Shown here in pieces: positions 1 to 8,959 of a DNA stretch of 12,041 bases. A program made the translations under genes and the position numbers. Origin of the DNA: Psilocybe azurescens (taxonomy: Eukaryota; Basidiomycota; Agaricomycetes; Agaricales; Agrocybaceae); assembly GCA_023853785.1 (NCBI GenBank), contig JAJIRX010000702.1, positions 1 to 12,041 of the forward strand. The letters run 5' to 3'. The stretch's first letter is position 1, and each line of letters begins with the position of its first letter. The notes below the pieces were generated by a model. That model was not told where the DNA came from. It ran no database searches and was given only the letters and a program-made list of their open reading frames with translations.

Positions 1-168
1 GAATGTTCATCAGCAGATGTATATAAGAATAGAAGAAACAGATCAAGTTGAAACAAGTTTGAATGTTCATCAGCAGATGTATATAAGAATAGAAGAAACA
101 GATCAAGTTGAAACGAGTTTGAATGTTCATCAGCAGATGTATATAAAATAAGAGAAACAGATCAAACG
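1..168. repeat. 60-bp tandem repeat in U3, left LTR
   Basis: Units at 1-60 and 61-120 differ at only one base (A/G near 115). A third, shortened unit runs from 121 to about 168. Each unit holds GTTCATCAGCAGATGTATAT. There are no spacers between units and the period is exact, so this is a minisatellite inside the LTR. The array may continue to the left of the window. Confidence 0.95.
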
Positions 169-315
169 TTCATCAAAAGATGTATCATAAAAGATGGAAG
201 TGAAAGTAAAGTTCATCAGGAAAATGCGATGATGTATCAATGATGTGAAAGATGACAAAGAAAAGGAAAAGAAAAGAAAAGAAAGAGAAAGAAAAGAAAA
301 AGACTTGTCATAACA
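1..315 (-). repeat. 3' LTR of left element, partial
   Basis: On the minus strand the LTR begins at 315 with TGTTATGACAAG and continues to the window edge. It matches 5875-6193 of the central LTR apart from small indels, such as one missing G near 146-150, a rewritten patch near 220-230, and length changes in the purine run. The present part is U3: the pyrimidine-rich start (257-302 as purines on the plus strand) and the 60-bp tandem units. The rest of the LTR, including TATA box, R and U5, would lie to the left. Confidence 0.92.
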
Positions 316-324
316 TTACCCCCA
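316..324 (-). promoter_or_regulatory. Polypurine tract, left element
   Basis: The minus strand reads TGGGGGTAA directly before the 3' LTR starts at 315. It is short for a polypurine tract but in the required place for priming plus-strand DNA. The right copy has one G fewer. Confidence 0.6.
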
Positions 325-335
325 TACTACACTCC

Positions 336-907
336 TTATGCCTCAGAAGGAGTGAAGTCCCATACTTCAGTGGGCTCAATATACTCTGTATGGTTTGCCT
401 GTGGTGTTGGCGATTCCGGCGTCGTCGGTGAAGAGGTCCAGGGCTTCAGGAGTTGACAGTGTTTGAGCGTAACGAGGGTATGGCAGGTTGTTTGCCTTGC
501 AGACGTGGGTTGGCAGGAGTAGAAGAGGAAGAAGCAGCGGAGTATTGATGAAAGACATGTTGCATTGTTCTGGTAATTGGAGTATGGTTTAGAGGTAGAA
601 CGACTTGGCCTTTTAACTACTTTGGCAATCAGTGGAAGGCGTTGATGGAGCTCTCGTTCGACCAGATTTAGTTTGAGGCGTAGAGATCTGGCTTGGTGAT
701 GGGCAGCTTTAGCAGCAGCTGGGCGGTAGTTCTGTTTTGCTGTCTCCTTCCGATCAATTGTTTCGTTGTATGCGGTGAGAATTTCTCTTTGCAGTGTATC
801 AAGCTCTTCCACAGTCTGATCAGCCAGAGGGGTATCAAAGATAGGGGTTTGAGTTGGTTTGTTTCAGAGTTTAGTGAAAGAAGAAGCAATGTGGAGAAGC
901 GAGGCAT
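336..907 (-). pseudogene. Post-pol ORF of unknown function, left copy
   Basis: A coding-like stretch lies between pol and the 3' LTR. The start is ATG at 907, 17 bp after the pol stop, in the opening MPRFSTLL. A frame change about 850 leads into a long open frame (812-336) that ends in DFTPSEA and TAA at 336-338. The first two thirds are helix-prone and charged, with many E, K, R, Q and L residues (such as VERELHQRL), then a Ser/Pro/Thr-rich low-complexity part, then a short shared C-end. I do not recognise a domain. I see no signal peptide or membrane helix strong enough to call it an envelope gene. Length with frames joined would be about 190 residues. Confidence 0.55.
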
Positions 908-924
908 CAGGGTGGTAGCGGTGA

Positions 925-3900
925 TCAGAGTTTGTGTAATTGGTGGTATTCTTTAAGAGTCTCGTTGTCGTCGTCGAACGCGTCATCTTTTTCCCACGTT
1001 GCTTCGGAGATAGGGAATCCCGTCCATTTGATAAGGTATTGATATTTTGCTTTCCTTTCTTGGGTTTTCGTCCTGTCTTTCTGTGATTCAGAATAGTTTC
1101 GACTTCCCAGTGTTCTTCTTTATTTTTGATTTCGGGTGGTGGTCTAGGGAAATTCGGTCCATATGTTTCTGTCTCGTTATATGGCATGAGTAGAGTGGCG
1201 TGGAAGACGTCATGGATCTTCCATATCTTGGGTATTTTGAGTCTGTAAGTGAGAGGTCCCAAGACTTCTGTGATTGTGAACGGGCCTTCTCGTTTTGGTT
1301 TCATCTTTGAATGGTACCTCGTGGAGATGTTGCGGAGTCTAGCCAAACTTTCGTTCCTTTCTCGAACGGTTTGAAGGTCGATTTTCGTCGCTCGGCTATC
1401 CTTTGTCTTGCAAGTTCATGGGCGGCTAACGCTTCTTCTCGATCTCTCAGGAGATGTTTGACTTTTCTTCCACAGATGGGGCTTTGGTGTTCTCAAATCG
1501 CGAGTGGAATGGCCAAGGAGATGAACCTAGGGTGAGTTCGAACGGGGTTTTGACCCTTTCAGAGTGTTTTCTGTTGTGAGTGAATTCTAATGTTCCAACT
1601 GACTTGTTCCAATCAGTTGGGTGTGAAGAACAATAGATGGATAGGTAGGCTTCTATTTCTTGGTTGAATGCTTCGGTGGTTCCGTCTCCTATTGGATGAT
1701 AAGCCGTTGTTAATTTGGACTTGATCCCTAAGAGTTTCATGAGTTCTTGGAAGACCTTTGCGGTGAATAGGGGTCTCGGTCTGAGATAATGCTGTCTGGG
1801 AGTCCGAATCGTTTGAAAAGATTGTCAAGTAAGAGTTGAGCTGCTCCTTCCGCGTCAAGTGCCTCTCCTGGTTTCCCTTTCTTCCGGCAAGGTATTAAAA
1901 TCACCCTTAGAAAGCCCATGGTCTACCACGACCATGAGTGCATCCACAATCTGTCCTGCGCTGTTTTTAACTGGTGGTAAGTCGGTTAGAAAGTCCATTG
2001 AACAGTTTGCAAATGGTCGTGTAGAAGTTGGTCCGGCAATTGGCATGAAAGATGGGTGAGAGGGATTTCTGTTAATCTTGAATTGTTGACAGATTCCACA
2101 GCCTTTGACGTATTGTTTTATGAAGGATCGTAGCCCAGGCCACCAGTAATGTGCCTTTACTGCATTGTAAGTTTCTAGTTCTCCGGGTGTGCCGATGGTA
2201 GATCATGAAAAGATTTTACAATTTGTTGGCGTAGATTTTGGTTCTTGGTATATATGTTTTATCTTTATAAAGATAACATTTTCCCATTGAATTCCTCCGT
2301 TTTCCAGTCGTCAAGGTCGGTTCGTAAGTTTGATGGTCCTTTTTGCAATAGAGCCTTCAAGACTTCTGCAATATCTGTGTCGAATTCTTCTGAATCAATG
2401 ATTTTTTGTTGTAGTTCGGTGTCAATTAGATTGACGAAAAGTTCTTCCGGTAGTAGAGTCACATCTTCATTATCATGGTCTTTGTCTGGTATAAAATCTG
2501 GCCTTCTCGATAAAGCATCAGATTGAATCATTTTGTTCCGGGCATATGGATTAGTTTCAGATCGAATTCGGATAGGTATAATGACCATCGAGCTTGCCGT
2601 CTGTTCAGGTTTCTTGGGCTGAAGTAGGTCAGGTTCTTGTGGTCAGAATGGATGATCGTCGTATGTTCAGATCCTTGTAGTGTCTCCATTCCTGTAATGC
2701 TCGTACAATTGCCAGGAGTTCTCGATCGTAGATTTCATAGTTCCTTTCTGTCGTAGAAAAGGTTTTTTGAAATGAATGCACATGGGTGTCTTTCACCGTT
2801 ACCATCGAGTTGAGTCAGAACGGCTCCAGATGCATATTTAGAGGCGTCGCATTTGATTTGAAATGGTTTGCTCGGGTCTGGCATAGAGAGAACCGGTTCT
2901 TCTGTGAATCGTCGTTTTAGTTCGTCAAACGCTCGTTGAGCTGCGTCCGTCCATTCAATTTCTTGTCCTTCTTTAGGAGATCGTTCAGGGGTTGTGCCAC
3001 CATAGAGAACTTCCTGATGAATTTTCGGTAGAAATTTCCAAATCCCAGGAATCCCTGACTTGCTTTACTGTGGTGGGTGCGGGCCAGTCTCGGATTCCTT
3101 TAAGTTTTGATTGGTCCATGGAGATTCTTCCTTCTTCGATTATCATTCCCAGATATTCGACTTTCGTTGTCTGAAGACGCATTTTTCCGGTTTGAGGTAT
3201 AGGTCGTTATCCTTTAGCCTTTGCAGGACAATCCGTTCGTATCTTGCCAAATCTTCTTGATTTTCAGCAAAGATTAAGATGTCGTCCATGTAGATAATCA
3301 CGAATCCTCCAGATATTTCGCCTTCAAACAGCGAATCCATCATGGATTGAAAAGTGGCTGGGGAATTGCATAATCCGAAGAACATAACTGTGGGTTCAAA
3401 GAGACCTCGATTTGTTTTGAAGGCAGCTTTCCGTTGATCTTCCTTTCGAATGCGAACATTGTTGTATCCTTGTCTGATGTCCAGTTTGGTAAAGAATTTC
3501 GCTCCTTTGAGTTTGTCCAGTAGATCAGGGATCCGTTGCAAAGGGTAGGCATTCTTTACTGTCCATTCATTTAGATATCGATAGTCTTGACAAGGTGCCC
3601 AGTTTCTATCCTTCTTGGCTACGAAGAAAAGGGCGAAGCAATGTCTGATTCTGATCTGACGATATATCCTTTGTCTAGCATTTCTTTAAGAAATTTGTCC
3701 TGTTCAATTTGTTCTTCCGGGGTGAGGCTGTAGACCTTGCATGGTTTCGGTTTGAATTCAGGTTTCAGTTCAATTTTGTGGTCCCAGGGTCTTGAGATGG
3801 GAAATCGATCTGCTGCTTTTTGTCAAAAGTCCGAGATAGTCGTGGAGGTCCGGGGAATAAGTTCTTCCAGAGGCTTAGCGGGTGTCCTATTTTCGTGTTC

Positions 3901-4469
3901 CATTGCCAGAGTTTGTGAAGCCCGTAGTTTTGGCGTTGATCCATGCCTGGTCCAATTCTTTGGAGTCTTTGGCTTCGATGAAATCTATTACCAAAGTGTT
4001 GAAGTCTTGAGTGGGACGTCCGTGGTGTCCATGATCGGTTCAGTTTCTTCCAGTTCTTCTTCACAGTAGTGGTGCGGATAGATTTGGAAACTCTCCATTT
4101 AACTTTTCCAGTTTCCCAATCAATGTCGGGGTTTCGTTTCTGAAGCCAAGGTAGTCCTAGAATAATTTTTGTCGTCCTAATCCAGAGACAAATAGAATTT
4201 CCTTGTTCGTTCTGTTCCCGATAGTGAGATTGAGTTCTACGGTAGAGATTGATTCCTTCTTGTTGAGAGTTCCGTCTACGTTGTACACCGTGAGGCTCCT
4301 CTTCAGGTTTTTTGTTCAAGTCCTAGTTTTCTAGCGTAGTTTTGGTCGATGAATTTTCCACCAGCTCCAGAGTCAATTAGACCCAAGGTTTCGACGATTT
4401 GTGGCTTTCCGTTTTTATGGCAGAGAAAGAAATCGGTAAATGCATAGATTTATTCTCAAGTGTAGCCAT
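925..4469 (-). pseudogene. pol: pol polyprotein (PR-RT-RNase H-IN-chromodomain), left copy, multiply frameshifted
   Basis: Pol copies the RNA into DNA and inserts it. The start is tentatively ATG at 4469, 55 bp after the gag stop; the stop is TGA at 925-927, about 1180 codons. Visible in order: aspartic protease with DSGA (4363-4374); RT with YMDD (3281-3292) inside an open stretch 3143-3541; RNase H, with its end open in 2265-2588; integrase with an HHCC zinc finger (first H at 2205-2207, cysteines at 2098-2100 and 2089-2091), core D at 1993-1995, D at 1779-1781 and E at 1672-1674; GPY/F module near 1250-1310; chromodomain 928-1118. One-base shifts break the frame at more than ten places, for instance after the RT core near 3155, near 3050 and near 1048. 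The residue after the catalytic E is A where the right copy has R. Domain recognition is secure; the exact start is not. Confidence 0.9.
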
Positions 4470-4524
4470 AAATACAGAATAGATGCCTAATCGTGGAGAG
4501 ACCGACGTCGATTTGGTTCTCCGT

Positions 4525-5621
4525 TTAAAAATCCTCAGTGTTGTTATCCTCCTCCTGGTTTCCCATCGCCAAACTTGCCAGTTCCTCCCTTTCCTCCATG
4601 TTCAACTCCCGGATATGGGCATGAAGGTCCTTGGGTGTCCATTTTTCTTCGGCAACTCCTTCGACATGAATGGGTTGTTGTTTTTCTTCTTCTGAGGGCA
4701 ATCTACTGCGAGATGTCCTGTTTGTTTGCATCTGAAACAAGCCCCCTTTTCATAAGGCTCGTTCGTTCCTCGGTGGTCATAACATCGACGTCCATTGCAA
4801 AGGGTCCTTTCTTGGCACGGCTCTGGGAATAAATTGCGCATTTGATTGAGATGGGCCTCTTATTGCCATTGCGAGTCGATAGCTCCTATCGAAAGACATG
4901 GCTTTGTCATACCATTCTTCGATCTTGGTGGGCCTCTTCTCAGACTGGATGATCTTCTGTACTAGCGCTGCGTTTAGCGCCCGTCTTGAACATCTCGATC
5001 AGGAGTTTATTTGCGGTGCTGGAGTCGTTGGTCATCCCTGCTTCTCCAACCAGTAATTTGAACTTGGTTACTAGTTGTTCAGCGGTCAGGTTCTTTTGTC
5101 GAAGCATTTTTAATTTGTCCAATGCATCAATGTCTTCTTCTTCTGGCTTGAAGGCCTTCTGGAATTCGTCAATGAATTCTTTGTATGTCGGTAAGTCGAT
5201 GTCCCCTGTGTCGAGGTTCAGTTTGTTCTGGACGAATTGTTGTTTCCAGACGACCGCGTTCCCTTCTTGCATGAAAGAGAGCATGAACATAACGCTGGTT
5301 CAGTGTCATAGACGTCCTTGTTGATCCCCATATAGAGGATACATTCTTGAAGGAATTTCTTGCTTTTAAACCGTTCGCCGTTGAAGGCGTAGGTTTGTTA
5401 AGAGAGAGTTCCCTTGTTTTCGGGGTGTCAATAGCCATTTGGTCAGGCATTTGTTCGTTCAGTTCAGAGGTTTCAGAGGGTTCAGAGGCGTCGGTGAAGT
5501 ATTCTTCTCCTGACAATAGTCCTGGAGTTTGGGTAGTGGGTTGAACGTCTGATGTAGGTGTTCGTTCACCACTGTCGTCGGTGTTGTAGTTTGCGGAGAA
5601 GGTTCCGCCTCGAGATGTCAT
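4525..5621 (-). pseudogene. gag: gag (capsid and nucleocapsid), left copy, frameshifted
   Basis: Gag forms the cytoplasmic particle that packages element RNA. The start is taken as ATG at 5621, the first in the leader after the hairpin; the stop is TAA at 4525-4527. This gives about 365 codons, normal for this group. The N-terminal 80 or so residues are rich in T, P, S and E and look disordered. A Ty3-type capsid follows, with the stretch FMQEGNAVVWKQQF near 5240-5285. At the C-end is a single CCHC zinc knuckle, CFRCKQTGHLAVDC (4698-4739), preceded by a basic and aspartate-rich linker. The reading frame shifts at about 5380-5395, near 5290-5310 (a small deletion against the right copy), near 4800-4845, near 4742-4750 and near 4660-4672. 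As written no single frame covers the protein. Recognition is firm from capsid and knuckle. Confidence 0.88.
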
Positions 5622-5642
5622 GGTGTCTGGTTCAAGCTCCCA

Positions 5643-5667
5643 ATACTGCTTGTGGACGAAGCAGTAT
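5643..5667 (-). other. Leader hairpin, left element
   Basis: A perfect 9-bp inverted repeat, ATACTGCTT and AAGCAGTAT, encloses a 7-nt loop. It lies between primer-binding site and gag start in the 5' leader. In the RNA it would form a stable stem-loop, possibly helping to present the self-primer or to package the genome; that role is inference. Confidence 0.72.
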
Positions 5668-5679
5668 GGTAGAGTGAGA

Positions 5680-5690
5680 AGCTAGTTCTT
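5680..5690 (-). promoter_or_regulatory. Primer-binding site, self-priming type
   Basis: The minus strand reads AAGAACTAGCT immediately after the LTR ends at 5691. It lacks the TGG start usual for sites that pair with the CCA tail of a tRNA. It pairs over exactly 11 nt with the LTR segment at 5799-5809, and the match stops on both sides. The right element has lost this site, because its internal region begins 22 bp further in. Confidence 0.78.
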
Positions 5691-5798
5691 TGTTACGATC
5701 TCAAGTTAGAATCACGCAGTGTGCGTAATCTAACCACCAATCGTTTACAAGAACAAGTTCAAGTTCAGAGTAGAGCAGGTTAAGCAGGTTGGATTCTC

Positions 5799-5809
5799 AA
5801 GAACTAGCT
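5799..5809 (-). promoter_or_regulatory. Probable mRNA 5' end and self-primer (11 nt)
   Basis: On the minus strand the LTR reads AGCTAGTTCTT from 5809 to 5799. This is the exact reverse complement of the first 11 nt after the LTR (5690-5680). In Tf1 of Schizosaccharomyces pombe the first 11 nt of the transcript fold back onto the primer-binding site and prime minus-strand synthesis. Length, place and TATA distance here fit that scheme. The start site itself is inferred. The same 11-mer is kept in the right LTR at 11924-11934. Confidence 0.75.
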
Positions 5810-5834
5810 AAAGAATACAGTAGATGCTCCCTTG

Positions 5835-5842
5835 TATAAATA
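5835..5842 (-). promoter_or_regulatory. TATA-like box of central LTR
   Basis: The minus strand reads TATTTATA here. It lies just downstream of the U3 repeats, and its first base is 33 bp from the first base of the self-priming 11-mer (5809), which is a normal TATA-to-start distance. It would drive transcription of the left element leftward. Confidence 0.68.
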
Positions 5843-5855
5843 CTATGAACTGTAC

Positions 5856-6045
5856 AGCTAGTTGAAACGAGATTGAATGTTCATCAGCAGATGTATATAA
5901 GAATAGAAGAAACAGATCAAGTTGAAACAAGTTTGAATGTTCATCAGCAGATGTATATAAGAATAGAAGAAACAGATCAAGTTGAAACGAGTTTGAATGT
6001 TCATCAGCAGATGTATATAAGAATAAGAGAAACAGATCAAATGTT
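5856..6045. repeat. 60-bp tandem repeat in U3, central LTR
   Basis: Two full units at 5875-5934 and 5935-5994 are followed by a shortened unit from 5995 to about 6045 and preceded by the tail of a unit (5856-5874). The array lies upstream of the TATA-like box in LTR orientation, where U3 enhancers of LTR elements normally sit. Confidence 0.95.
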
Positions 6046-6194
6046 CATCAAAAGATGTATCATAAAAGATGGAAGTGAAAGTAAAGTTCATCAGAGCGTA
6101 CGATGATGTATCAATGATGTGAAAGATGACAAAGAAAAGGAAAAGAAAAGAAAAGAAAAGAGAAAAGAAAAAGAAAAAAGACTTGTCATAACAC

Positions 6195-6219
6195 ATACTG
6201 CTTCGTCCACAAGCAGTAT
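6195..6219 (+). other. Leader hairpin, right element
   Basis: The same 9-bp stem and 7-nt loop as in the left leader, with no mismatch in either arm. It begins two bases from the junction with the central LTR (6193/6194), so the break or insertion point lies at the foot of the stem. Confidence 0.72.
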
Positions 6220-6240
6220 TGGGAGCTTGAACCAGACACC

Positions 6241-7347
6241 ACGACATCTCGAGGGCGGAACCTTCTCCGCAAATTACAACACCGGCGACAGTGGTGAATG
6301 AACACCTACATCAGACGTTCAACCCACTACCCAAACTCCAGGACTATTGTCAGGAGAAGAATACTTCACCGACGCCTCTGAACCCTCTGAAACCTCTGAA
6401 CTGAACGAACAAATGCCTGACCAAATGGCTATTGACACCCGAAAACAAGGGAACTCTCTCTTAACAAACCTCACAGCCCTTCAACGGCGAACGGTTTAAA
6501 AGCAAGAAATTCCTTCAAGAATGTATCCTCTATATGGGGATCAACAAGGACGTCTATGACACTGAACCGAAGCGAATTGCGTTCATGCTCTCTTTCATGC
6601 AAGAAGGGAACGCGGTCGTCTGGAAACAACAATTCGTCCAGAACAAACTGAACCTCGACACAGGGGACATCGACTTACCGACATACAAAGAATTCATTGA
6701 CGAATTCCAGAAGGCCTTCAAGCCAGAAGAAGAAGACATTGATGCATTGGACAAATTAAAAATGCTTCGACAAAAGAACCTGACCGCTGAACAACTAGTA
6801 ACCAAGTTCAAATTACTGGTTGGAGAAGCAGGGATGACCAACGACTCCAGCACCGCAAATAAACTCCTGATCGAGATGTTCAAGACGGCGCTAAACGCAG
6901 CGCTAGTACAGAAGATCATCCAGTCTGAGAAGAGGCCCACCAAGATCGAAGAATGGTATGACAAAGCCATGTCTTTCGATAGGAGCTATCGACTCGCAAT
7001 GGCAATAAGAGGCCCATCTCAATCAAATGCGCGAATTTATTCCCAGAGCCGTGCCAAGAAAGGACCCCTTTGCAATGGACGTCGATGTTATGACCACCGA
7101 GGAACGAACGAGCCTTATGAAAAGGGGGCTTGTTTCAGATGCAAACAAACAGGACATCTCGCAGTAGATTGCCCTCAGAAGAAGAAAAACAACAACCCAT
7201 TCATGTCGGAAGGAGTTGCCGAAGAAAAAATGGACACCCAAGGACCTTCATGCCCATATCCGGGAGTTGAACATGGAGGAAAGGGAGGAACTGGCAAGTT
7301 TGGCGATGGGAAACCAGGAGGAGGATAACAACACTGAGGATTTTTAA
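6241..7347 (+). pseudogene. gag: gag (capsid and nucleocapsid), right copy, start lost and frameshifted
   Basis: This is the counterpart of the left gag, about 369 codons. The start codon position reads ACG (6241) instead of ATG, an extra G follows at 6253-6255, and TGA at 6299-6301 stands where the left copy has CGA. Further indels are near 6430-6440 and 6468-6480. The longest open piece starts at ATG 6534 and runs in frame through the capsid (MQEGNAVVWKQQF near 6597-6635) and, after a shift in the linker, the CCHC knuckle CFRCKQTGHLAVDC (7131-7172). In the C-terminal tail an extra A around 7225-7231 moves the frame away from the coherent ending, which closes with TAA at 7345-7347. The capsid part is the best preserved gag piece in the window. 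Without a 5' LTR or a start codon it is not expected to be made. Confidence 0.88.
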
Positions 7348-7423
7348 AACGGAGAACCAAATCGACGTCGGTCTCTCCACGATTAGGCATCTATTCTGTA
7401 TTTATGGCTACACTTGAGAATAA

Positions 7424-7831
7424 ATCTATGCATTTACCGATTTCTTTCTCTGCCATAAAAACGGAAAGCCACAAATCGTCGAAACCTTGGGTCTAATTGA
7501 CTCTGGAGCTGGTGGAAAATTCATCGACCAAAACTACGCTAGAAAACTAGGACTTGAACAAAAAACCTGAAGAGGAGCCTCACGGTGTACAACGTAGACG
7601 GAACTCTCAACAAGAAAGGAACAATCTCTACTTTCGTAGAACTCAATCTCACTATCGGGAACAGAACGAACAAGGAAATTCTATTTGTCTCTGGATTAGG
7701 ACGACAAAAAATTATTCTAGGACTACCTTGGCTTCAGAAACGAAACCCCGACATTGATTGGGAAACTGGAAAAGTTAAATGGAGAGTTTCCAAATCTATC
7801 CGCACCACTACTGTGGAAGAAGAACTGGAAG
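7424..7831 (+). other. Protease domain of right pol
   Basis: The retropepsin active site is LIDSGAGGKFI, with DSGA at 7499-7510. The second conserved element, ILGLPW followed by NPDIDW, is at 7714-7765. The frame of the active site is closed upstream by TAA at 7421-7423 and has no ATG of its own, so entry needs a shift from the ATG frame at 7404. A second shift at 7560-7568 lies between the two motifs. This protease would cut Gag and Pol into working proteins inside the particle. Confidence 0.85.
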
Positions 7832-8129
7832 AAACTGAACCGATCATGGACACCACGGACGTCCCACTCGAAGACTTCAACACTTTGGTAATAGATTTCA
7901 TCGAAGCCAAAGACTCCAAAGAATTGGACCAGGCATGGATCAACGCGAAAACTACGGCTTCACAAACTCTGGCAATGGAACACGAAAATAGGACACCCGC
8001 TAAGCCTCTGGAAGAACTTATTCCCCGGACCTCCACGACTATCTCGGACTTTTTGACAAAAAGCAGCAGATCGATTTCCCATCTCAAGACCCTGGGACCA
8101 CAAAATTGAACTGAAACCTGAATTCAAAC

Positions 8130-8935
8130 CGAAACCATGCAAGGTCTACAGCCTCACCCCGGAAGAACAAATTGAACAGGACAAATTTCTTAAAGAAATG
8201 CTAGACAAAGGATATATCGTCAGATCAGAATCAGACATTGCTTCGCCCTTTTTCTTCGTAGCCAAGAAGGATAGAAAACTGCGACCTTGTCAAGACTATC
8301 GATATCTAAATGAATGGACAGTAAAGAATGCCTACCCTTTGCAACGGATCCCTGATCTACTGGACAAACTCAAAGGAGCGAAATTCTTTACCAAACTGGA
8401 CATCAGACAAGGATACAACAATGTTCGCATTCGAAAGGAAGATCAACGGAAAGCTGCCTTCAAAACAAATCGAGGTCTCTTTGAACCCACAGTTATGTTC
8501 TTCGGATTATGCAATTCCCCAGCCACTTTTCAATCCATGATGGATTCGCTGTTTGAAGGCGAAATATCTGGAGGATTCGTGATTATCTACATGGACGACA
8601 TCTTAATCTTTGCTGAAAATCAAGAAGATTTGGCAAGATACGAACGGATTGTCCTGCAAAGGCTAAAGGATAACGACCTATACCTCAAACCGGAAAAATG
8701 CGTCTTCAGACAACGAAAAGTCGAATATCTGGGAATGATAATCGAAGAAGGAAGAATCTCCATGGACCAATCAAAACTTAAAGGAATCCGAGACTGGCCC
8801 GCACCCACCACAGTAAAGCAAGTCAGGGGATTCCTGGGATTTGGAAATTTCTACCGAAAATTCATCAGGAAGTTCTCTATGGTGGCACAACCCCTGAACG
8901 ATCTCCTAAAGAAGGACAAGAAATTCGAATGGACG
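8130..8935 (+). other. Reverse transcriptase domain of right pol
   Basis: One open frame from 8198 covers the RT fingers and palm. It shows [12 protein letters not shown], a [13 protein letters not shown] block with the first catalytic [16 protein letters not shown], and the catalytic YMDD at 8588-8599, followed by the LKPEKCVF block and the connection [12 protein letters not shown]. All catalytic aspartates are present. In the left copy the same region is split by shifts near 3155 and 3050. The order and spacing are those of Ty3/gypsy RT. Confidence 0.93.
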
Positions 8936-8959
8936 GACGCAGCTCAACGAAGCGTTTGA

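Larger units (their letters stand above)
1..6193 (-). mobile_element. Left Ty3/gypsy chromovirus LTR retrotransposon, inverted copy
   Basis: Read on the minus strand this is LTR (5691-6193), leader, gag, pol, a post-pol ORF, polypurine tract and a 3' LTR that runs off the left edge (1-315 present). The order protease, RT, RNase H, integrase, chromodomain is diagnostic of Ty3/gypsy chromoviruses. The internal region is 5375 bp (316-5690). Both LTR edges that can be seen are TG/CA type with matching ends, TGTTAYGA and its inverse. No host flank is visible: the left end is outside the window and the right end abuts the second element at 6194. The coding frames carry many one-base shifts, so the copy is non-autonomous as written. 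Confidence 0.93.
5691..6193 (-). repeat. Complete LTR (5' LTR of left element), 503 bp
   Basis: On the minus strand it starts TGTTATGACAAG at 6193 and ends with TCGTAACA at 5691, so the termini are TG...CA within an 8-bp near-perfect inverted repeat. In order it holds a pyrimidine-rich run (6180-6131), a repeat-rich U3 with 60-bp units, a TATA-like box (5842-5835), a probable start of R near 5809, and U5 to 5691. It is the only complete LTR in the window and sits between the two inverted copies. Its edge at 5690 is fixed by the adjacent primer-binding site, and its edge at 6193 by comparison with 315 and 11599. Confidence 0.93.

Noticed and set aside
1..180. Direct repeats at the left edge as a possible CRISPR array
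   Set aside because: Units of 60 bp follow each other with no spacers, and the same array occurs in the other LTRs. It is a minisatellite in U3.
336..907. Envelope gene in the post-pol position
   Set aside because: No convincing signal peptide, cleavage site or membrane anchor is visible. The Leu-rich opening in the left copy is altered by indels and is not kept in the right copy.
3737..5544. Several plus-strand open frames of 65-116 codons in the left half, such as 3737-4069 and 4986-5324
   Set aside because: They are antisense shadows of the minus-strand gag and pol, and similar shadows occur opposite the right copy. None shows a known motif.
5670..5690. A tRNA-type primer-binding site
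   Set aside because: The sequence after the LTR does not start with TGG, and I cannot match it to a tRNA 3' end. The exact 11-nt match to the LTR explains it better.
5873..6106. Plus-strand open frame encoding a repetitive peptide
   Set aside because: It is only the 60-bp repeat read through, because 60 is a multiple of three. It lies in U3 and is antisense to the element.
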